8,511 nt of DNA, taken from NCBI GenBank assembly GCA_900551975.1, contig URYA01000062.1, positions 1-8,511 on the forward strand. Direction: 5' to 3'. The notes under the pieces are model-generated. The model was given only the letters and a program-made list of their open reading frames with translations, was not told the DNA's origin and ran no database searches. The position numbers and the translations under genes were made by a program. Source of the DNA: an uncultured Collinsella sp. (GTDB taxonomy: Bacteria > Actinomycetota > Coriobacteriia > Coriobacteriales > Coriobacteriaceae). The stretch's first letter is position 1; every line of letters starts with the position of its first letter. This document shows, one piece after another, positions 5,358 through 8,511 of the stretch.

Positions 5358-6140
5358 TCAGCGGAAGGCGAAAATGGAGTGTGAATTATCTAAAACGATC
5401 GATTCGATACTCTCCGCGGCGCAGTTTTTAAGTTCGGCAATGTGTCGGGAGGTACTTTTTAGCGATGCGACGAGCTGCTGCGCGCTTGTGTCAGATTGCT
5501 GGTCGGATGGAGCATCGGTTTCGAGCAGCAAATGGTCGAGTGGAATCTGACGAGCATACTCGCGTCCGCGTTTGGTCGTGAGCATCCGTTCGTTGACGGA
5601 AAAATAGCAGCCCGCATTGCGCGCGCGGACAAGCTCATCCGAGGTGCCGCTAAACCAGTGGAAGATGATAACGGGGGAGTCGGGGTTTGGGATGAGTAGT
5701 CCATGCGATTCGAGCACGTCCAGCACGGTTCCTGCCGAACGAACGGCGTGAATTGATATCACGCGCCCGGCAAGAGGACGCTGCACGAGAGTATCGCAGA
5801 GCCGGTCAAGTGCCTGCATTTGTAGCGGCTCACTTCCGGCAAAGCGCGCGGAAAAGTCGAGTCCCACCTCGCCGATGTAGCGCTCTTGGGCGGTAACTTC
5901 GCAAAGCAGATTGACTTCGGCAGGACCGCAGCGGCCGTCGGCGAGCCACCAGGGATGGAGGCCGACGCCCGCGATAATGTTTGGGTAGCGGCTGGCACGC
6001 TTTTTTGCTGCCGCGAAGTCGCGTGGGTCGACCCCGCAATCAAAGACCCCCAGCCCTATAGCCGCGGTTTCGTCGGCAACGGCATTCGGGTAAGTCATCA
6101 AATCAAGATGGCAGTGTGCATCAAATAACCGGGGCTCCAT
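5358..6140 (-). CDS. TatD-family metal-dependent hydrolase, 260 aa
   Basis: Amidohydrolase-fold TatD family; members characterised in E. coli (TatD, YcfH, YjjV) are divalent-metal DNases or suspected phosphoesterases in the cytoplasm. Seen metal ligands: HxH in FDAHCHLD (His9, His11), glutamate in IGEVGLDF (Glu91), histidine in ISIHAVRSAG (His131), histidine in IIFHWFSGT (His161), and the terminal aspartate in LLLETDAP (Asp209). The GVGLHPWW segment at 58-65 is also typical. All expected ligands are present and the length is usual for the family. The start lies 14 bases after the stop of tcdA on the same strand, with GGAG in that gap, so the two are probably co-transcribed. The 3' end faces the palindromic element. 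Which TatD subfamily it belongs to, and so its physiological substrate, cannot be settled by eye. Confidence 0.9.
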   Translation of the reverse strand: MEPRLFDAHCHLDLMTYPNAVADETAAIGLGVFDCGVDPRDFAAAKKRASRYPNIIAGVGLHPWWLADGRCGPAEVNLLCEVTAQERYIGEVGLDFSARFAGSEPLQMQALDRLCDTLVQRPLAGRVISIHAVRSAGTVLDVLESHGLLIPNPDSPVIIFHWFSGTSDELVRARNAGCYFSVNERMLTTKRGREYARQIPLDHLLLETDAPSDQQSDTSAQQLVASLKSTSRHIAELKNCAAESIESIVLDNSHSIFAFR

Positions 6141-6154
6141 CTCGGCGCGCTCCG

Positions 6155-6952
6155 CTAGTCCAGGCGCTGGCCATCGGCGCGCACGCGCTCGGTGCCGCGG
6201 CCACTGATCTGGCGGATAACCTCGCCGGCAATCATCTGGCCCATGATGGGCGGCATAAAACTGGCGGTGCCCAACTCGGTGCGCTCGTGGATATTGGAAG
6301 GGTCGCGGGGCTGTGTCTTAACCGATTCTTCGCAGCTAAACAGTACATGTAGGCTCTTGATGCCGCGCTTCTTACATTCTTTGCGCATGATGCGGCTCAT
6401 GGGGTCACGTACCGTATCGAAAATGTCGGCAAAGCGGAGGCACTCGGGATGGAGCTTGTTGGCCCCGCCCATGGAGCTAACCAAACGAATGCCCTGGTCC
6501 TGAGCATATTTGGCAATGGTGAGCTTGGCCGAGATGGTGTCGATGGCGTCGACGACGTAGTCGAGCTTGCCACCCGTCTGCTCCAAAACGCTCGCGAAAA
6601 ACTCGTCGATGTTGTCGCTCAGCAGGTATTCGGTGCGCTTGATAACGGTGGCGGCGGGATTGATATCGCGAATCATGGCTTCCATCACGTCCACCTTGCG
6701 CTTGCCGACGGTGCTGTAAAAGGCGATGGCCTGGCGATTGATATTGCTGGGCGCGATGATGTCCTTGTCCAGAATGACGAAATGACCGATGCCACCGCGG
6801 GCGAGTGCCTCGCAGCAGTTGGAGCCCACGCCTCCGCAGCCGAGCACCAGCACTGTGGAGCTGGCGAGTTTATCGAGCGCCTCGCGCCCCATAATGATCT
6901 CGAGCTTGGTGTCGCGCGTCTCGTTGGAAATTGCGGCTGCGGTTTCGGTCAT
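6155..6952 (-). CDS. tcdA: tRNA threonylcarbamoyladenosine dehydratase TcdA (CsdL), 265 aa
   Basis: E1-like ThiF/MoeB-family enzyme that, with ATP, cyclises the t6A37 modification of ANN-decoding tRNAs to ct6A. Seen: nucleotide-binding VLVLGCGGVGSNCCEALARG (glycine loop at about 38-44), acidic residue in FVILDKD, the INRQ signature near 71-74, VVDAIDT at about 133-139, then ADIFDTVRDPMSRIMRKECK and a C-terminal LFSCEES segment that parallels the VFSTEA region of E. coli TcdA, with a similar overall length (268 in E. coli). The start at 6952 is chosen over the in-frame ATG at 6958 because GGAGG (6959-6963) abuts the latter but stands six bases from the former. First gene of a two-gene operon with tatD, divergent from sdpR. 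A molybdopterin or thiamin adenylyltransferase is unlikely given the C-terminal half. Confidence 0.9.
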   Translation of the reverse strand: MTETAAAISNETRDTKLEIIMGREALDKLASSTVLVLGCGGVGSNCCEALARGGIGHFVILDKDIIAPSNINRQAIAFYSTVGKRKVDVMEAMIRDINPAATVIKRTEYLLSDNIDEFFASVLEQTGGKLDYVVDAIDTISAKLTIAKYAQDQGIRLVSSMGGANKLHPECLRFADIFDTVRDPMSRIMRKECKKRGIKSLHVLFSCEESVKTQPRDPSNIHERTELGTASFMPPIMGQMIAGEVIRQISGRGTERVRADGQRLD

Positions 6953-6996
6953 AGACATCCTCCGATGGGGAAGCGGGTCGTGTTTTAGCTATCGCC

Positions 6997-7002
6997 ATTA
7001 TA
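6997..7002 (-). promoter_or_regulatory. Probable -10 element for tcdA-tatD
   Basis: On the minus strand this is a perfect TATAAT, about 45 bases before the tcdA start. The -35 position 17 bases upstream reads ATCGCA, a poor match. GGCGAT occurs as direct copies on both sides of the -10 (plus-strand ATCGCC at 6991-6996 and 7007-7012), which could be a regulator site or chance. Confidence 0.4.
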
Positions 7003-7059
7003 GGTAATCGCCCATAGGCTGCGATGGCGTTTGCTTTGATGTGGTTTGAAACATTGCGG

Positions 7060-7083
7060 TTAGATAGTTAGACAAACATCTAA
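7060..7083. promoter_or_regulatory. Candidate SdpR operator
   Basis: A 24-bp imperfect inverted repeat with arms TTAGAT (7060-7065) and ATCTAA (7078-7083) and two further matching pairs near the centre. It spans the -35 hexamer of the sdpR promoter, the position expected for autorepression by an ArsR-family dimer. SdpR in Bacillus subtilis represses its own operon; transfer of that to this site is inference. Confidence 0.5.
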
Positions 7084-7097
7084 ATACCGAGTATAGT
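7069..7097 (+). promoter_or_regulatory. Promoter of the sdpR-sdpI operon
   Basis: TAGACA (7069-7074) and TATAGT (7092-7097), each matching five of six consensus positions, are separated by exactly 17 bases. Initiation near 7104 would leave a leader of about 28 nt carrying the AGGAGG ribosome binding site at 7122-7127. This is the best promoter in the window. Confidence 0.75.
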
Positions 7098-7131
7098 GTG
7101 CACGTCATAAGAGATGATGAGAGGAGGTCTT

Positions 7132-7410
7132 ATGCCGGGAGAGGGTTTTAAAGCGCTGGCCGATCCAACGCGACGGCGCATTTTGGAGTTGCTGCGCGAG
7201 GGCAATTGCACGGCGGGGGAGCTTGCCGAGCATTTCGATATCAGTAAGCCGTCGCTGAGCCATCACTTGGCGACGCTCAAAAACGCCGGGTTGGTGACCG
7301 ACGAACGTCATGGCCAAAACATCGTTTACAGCTTAAACACCACCGTCATGCAGGACTTGATCGGTTGGTTTATGGGCTTTACAAACACGGAAGGTGATAA
7401 GGATGAATAA
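7132..7410 (+). CDS. sdpR: ArsR-family winged-helix regulator, SdpR-like autorepressor, 92 aa
   Basis: Small DNA-binding repressor. Seen: FKALADPTRRRILELLREG (about residues 6-24), the first helix and DPTRR signature of ArsR proteins; TAGELAEHF then the recognition region ISKPSLSHHLATLKNAGLV (37-55); and the wing DERHGQNIVYSLN. The ISKPSxSHHL and YSLNTTVMQDL segments closely recall Bacillus SdpR. The metal-sensing Cys motif of classical ArsR (ELCVCDL) is absent, so it is not a metal sensor of that kind. The start at 7132 is chosen because AGGAGG ends four bases upstream; ATGs at 7114 and 7117 lie before that site. The gene overlaps sdpI by 8 bases. In Bacillus, SdpR represses sdpRI until SdpI, bound to the SDP toxin, sequesters it at the membrane. 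Confidence 0.88.
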   Translation: MPGEGFKALADPTRRRILELLREGNCTAGELAEHFDISKPSLSHHLATLKNAGLVTDERHGQNIVYSLNTTVMQDLIGWFMGFTNTEGDKDE

Positions 7411-8107
7411 CGAAAACAAGGGCATTCACCCCACGGGGGTATCGTCGCGCGTGTGGATTGCGCTGGTCGTTCTGTGCGTCGCCAATGTCGTAGCGCACCT
7501 CATGGTGATGCCGAGCTTGCCTGCGCAGATTCCTACGCACTGGGGAGCGAGCGGCGCCGTCGACGGTTGGGGTCCTAGCTGGATGGCCTCCGCGCTCGGC
7601 GCGCTGCCTCTGGCGCTTCTCGCAATGTTCTGCGTGGTGCCGCGCATCGACCCCAAAGGTGAGGCATATCGAACCTCGGGCAAGTTCTATCAGGGCTTCG
7701 TAATCGCCTTTACCTTGTTCATGTGTGCCGTAAGCTGGCTGGGAGAGCTTACGGTCTGGGGCGTGGTGCCGGCGGTCGGTTCGGTCAACGTGCTGATTTC
7801 CGGTGCTATCGGTTTGCTGTTCATCGGCGTAGGCAACTACTTGCCGCGTGTGAAGCAGAACTATACGCTTGGTATCAAGACGCCTTGGGCGCTTGCCGAT
7901 CCCGAGAACTGGCGCCGTACGCAGCGCTTTGGCGGTGCCTGCTTTATGGTGCTGGGTGTTGGCCTGATTGCGATGGGCGTGGCAGGTGCGGTGCTTTCGA
8001 ATGAAGTCGTCGCCGCGGTGATTGCGGTTCTGGCGTTTGGTTCGGTCGGAGCCGTCTACGTCTACTCGTATCTGCTGTGGCGCAAATCGCAGCGAGCCGT
8101 TCGCTAA
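7403..8107 (+). CDS. sdpI: SdpI-family membrane protein (DUF1648 plus SdpI domains), putative immunity protein, 234 aa
   Basis: Polytopic inner-membrane protein with about six hydrophobic segments (roughly residues 16-36, 62-80, 98-118, 125-145, 178-198, 202-225). Seen: a DUF1648 motif after the first segment, IPTHWGASGAVDGWG (43-57), and the SdpI signature GNYLPRVKQNYTLGIKTPWA followed by LADPENWRRTQRFGG (about 144-178). In B. subtilis SdpI gives immunity to the SDP cannibalism toxin and signals by holding SdpR at the membrane. The ATG at 7403 is used because GGAAGG lies eight bases upstream; an in-frame GTG at 7394 is possible. It overlaps the sdpR stop and ends before a clear terminator, so the two genes form a closed bicistron. 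No SdpABC toxin genes are present here, so it may protect against toxins from other cells or have another envelope role. Confidence 0.88.
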   Translation: MNNENKGIHPTGVSSRVWIALVVLCVANVVAHLMVMPSLPAQIPTHWGASGAVDGWGPSWMASALGALPLALLAMFCVVPRIDPKGEAYRTSGKFYQGFVIAFTLFMCAVSWLGELTVWGVVPAVGSVNVLISGAIGLLFIGVGNYLPRVKQNYTLGIKTPWALADPENWRRTQRFGGACFMVLGVGLIAMGVAGAVLSNEVVAAVIAVLAFGSVGAVYVYSYLLWRKSQRAVR

Positions 8108-8173
8108 GGTTGCGGAAAACTAGCGTACGCAGTTCATGGTATGTTCTGGGGGACTTTTCCCAGGTAGTATTAG

Positions 8174-8200
8174 GGGGTGTGGGCAACCATGCCCCTTTTT
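8174..8200 (+). terminator. Intrinsic terminator of sdpR-sdpI
   Basis: GGGGTGTGG (8174-8182) pairs with CCATGCCCC (8187-8195), two G-U pairs included, around a GCAA tetraloop of the GNRA type, followed directly by TTTTT. It lies 66 bases after the sdpI stop. A weaker stem CTGGG/CCCAG sits just upstream at about 8145-8162. Confidence 0.85.
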
Positions 8201-8291
8201 CGTTACGTTTCAGAGCTGGTTTCCTCATTTCGTTTCCGCTAAAGCGAATCAAGAATAGGGAAACAGCAGGTAGAAAGGATAGAACAGGCAT

Positions 8292-8511
8292 ATGGCAGAG
8301 TTTATCTACCAGATGTATCAGGCTCGCAAGGCCCATGGCGACAAGGTAATCCTTGACGACGTGACCCTGAGCTTCTACCCCGGCGCCAAGATCGGCGTTG
8401 TGGGTCCCAACGGCATGGGTAAGTCGACCCTGCTCAAGATCATGGCCGGCATCGAGGAGGTCAGCAACGGCGACGCGCGCCTGACCCCCGGCTACTCGGT
8501 GGGCATCCTGC
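8292..8511 (+). CDS. ettA: EttA, ABC-F translational throttle ATPase, N-terminal part (3' end outside window)
   Basis: Cytoplasmic ABC-F protein with two fused ATPase domains and no membrane part. EttA binds the ribosomal E site and gates entry into elongation according to ATP/ADP level. The 73 residues visible start MAEFIYQMYQARKAHGDKVI and continue with DDVTLSFYPGAKIGVVG, matching the characteristic EttA N-terminus (E. coli MAQFVYTM, then ISLSFFPGAKIGVLG). Walker A is GPNGMGKST at 38-46, followed by LLKIMAGI, and the truncated end approaches the strand before the Q-loop. AAAGGA lies about 12 bases before the ATG, a somewhat long spacing. The gene is separated from sdpI by a strong terminator, so it should have its own promoter in 8201-8290, where I see no convincing one. 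Confidence 0.9.
   Translation, partial: MAEFIYQMYQARKAHGDKVILDDVTLSFYPGAKIGVVGPNGMGKSTLLKIMAGIEEVSNGDARLTPGYSVGIL

Noticed and set aside
6953..6958. ATG at 6958 as tcdA start
   Set aside because: GGAGG touches this ATG directly with no spacing, while the ATG at 6952 has the usual six bases.

Overview
The window looks like a chromosomal stretch from a moderately GC-rich Coriobacteriia genome, most likely Collinsella or a close relative. That placement rests on gene content (FrlD-type sugar kinase, SdpRI pair, EttA, TcdA/TatD pair), G/C-rich third codon positions and strong AGGAGG-type ribosome binding sites. It is an inference from reading the sequence; no database search was done.

Left part (1-1765). 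The window opens inside a gene that reads as the C-terminus of SpoIIIAE, a stage III sporulation membrane protein. It overlaps by ATGA a very short downstream frame that looks like a beheaded spoIIIAF. A convergent minus-strand gene of unknown function (283-993) runs into that remnant from the other side. Then comes about 770 bases without a convincing gene. This stretch holds a repeat-bearing A/C-rich leader for the unknown gene, a perfect 15-bp terminator-type hairpin at 1517-1550 that ends no recognisable gene, and a smaller hairpin just before the next gene.

Centre (1766-5078), plus strand. Four enzymes of phosphorylated-sugar chemistry lie in a row: a divergent DeoC/LacD-type aldolase, a Cof-type HAD phosphatase, a beta-phosphoglucomutase-like HAD enzyme, and a PfkB-family kinase closely resembling fructoselysine 6-kinase FrlD. 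They are co-oriented, but each has its own ribosome binding site and a hairpin separates the two HAD genes, so this is a neighbourhood rather than a proven operon. No fructoselysine-6-phosphate deglycase (FrlB) lies in the window.

Convergent gap (5079-5357). After a 12-bp hairpin closing the kinase gene lies a compact palindromic element of about 212 bp with 22-bp terminal inverted repeats (21/22 matching) and a second inverted heptamer placed symmetrically. Its interior has tandem 12-mers in a stem and a perfect 15-bp hairpin. It resembles a MITE or other dispersed structured repeat and is the most unusual non-coding feature here.

Right part (5358-8511). On the minus strand, tcdA (tRNA t6A dehydratase) and a TatD-family hydrolase form a two-gene operon. 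Divergent from it is an sdpR-sdpI pair: an ArsR-family regulator overlapping an SdpI-like membrane protein, with a near-consensus promoter, an imperfect inverted repeat over its -35 region and a clear terminator. No SdpABC toxin genes are visible. The window ends in the first 73 codons of ettA, an ABC-F translation factor.
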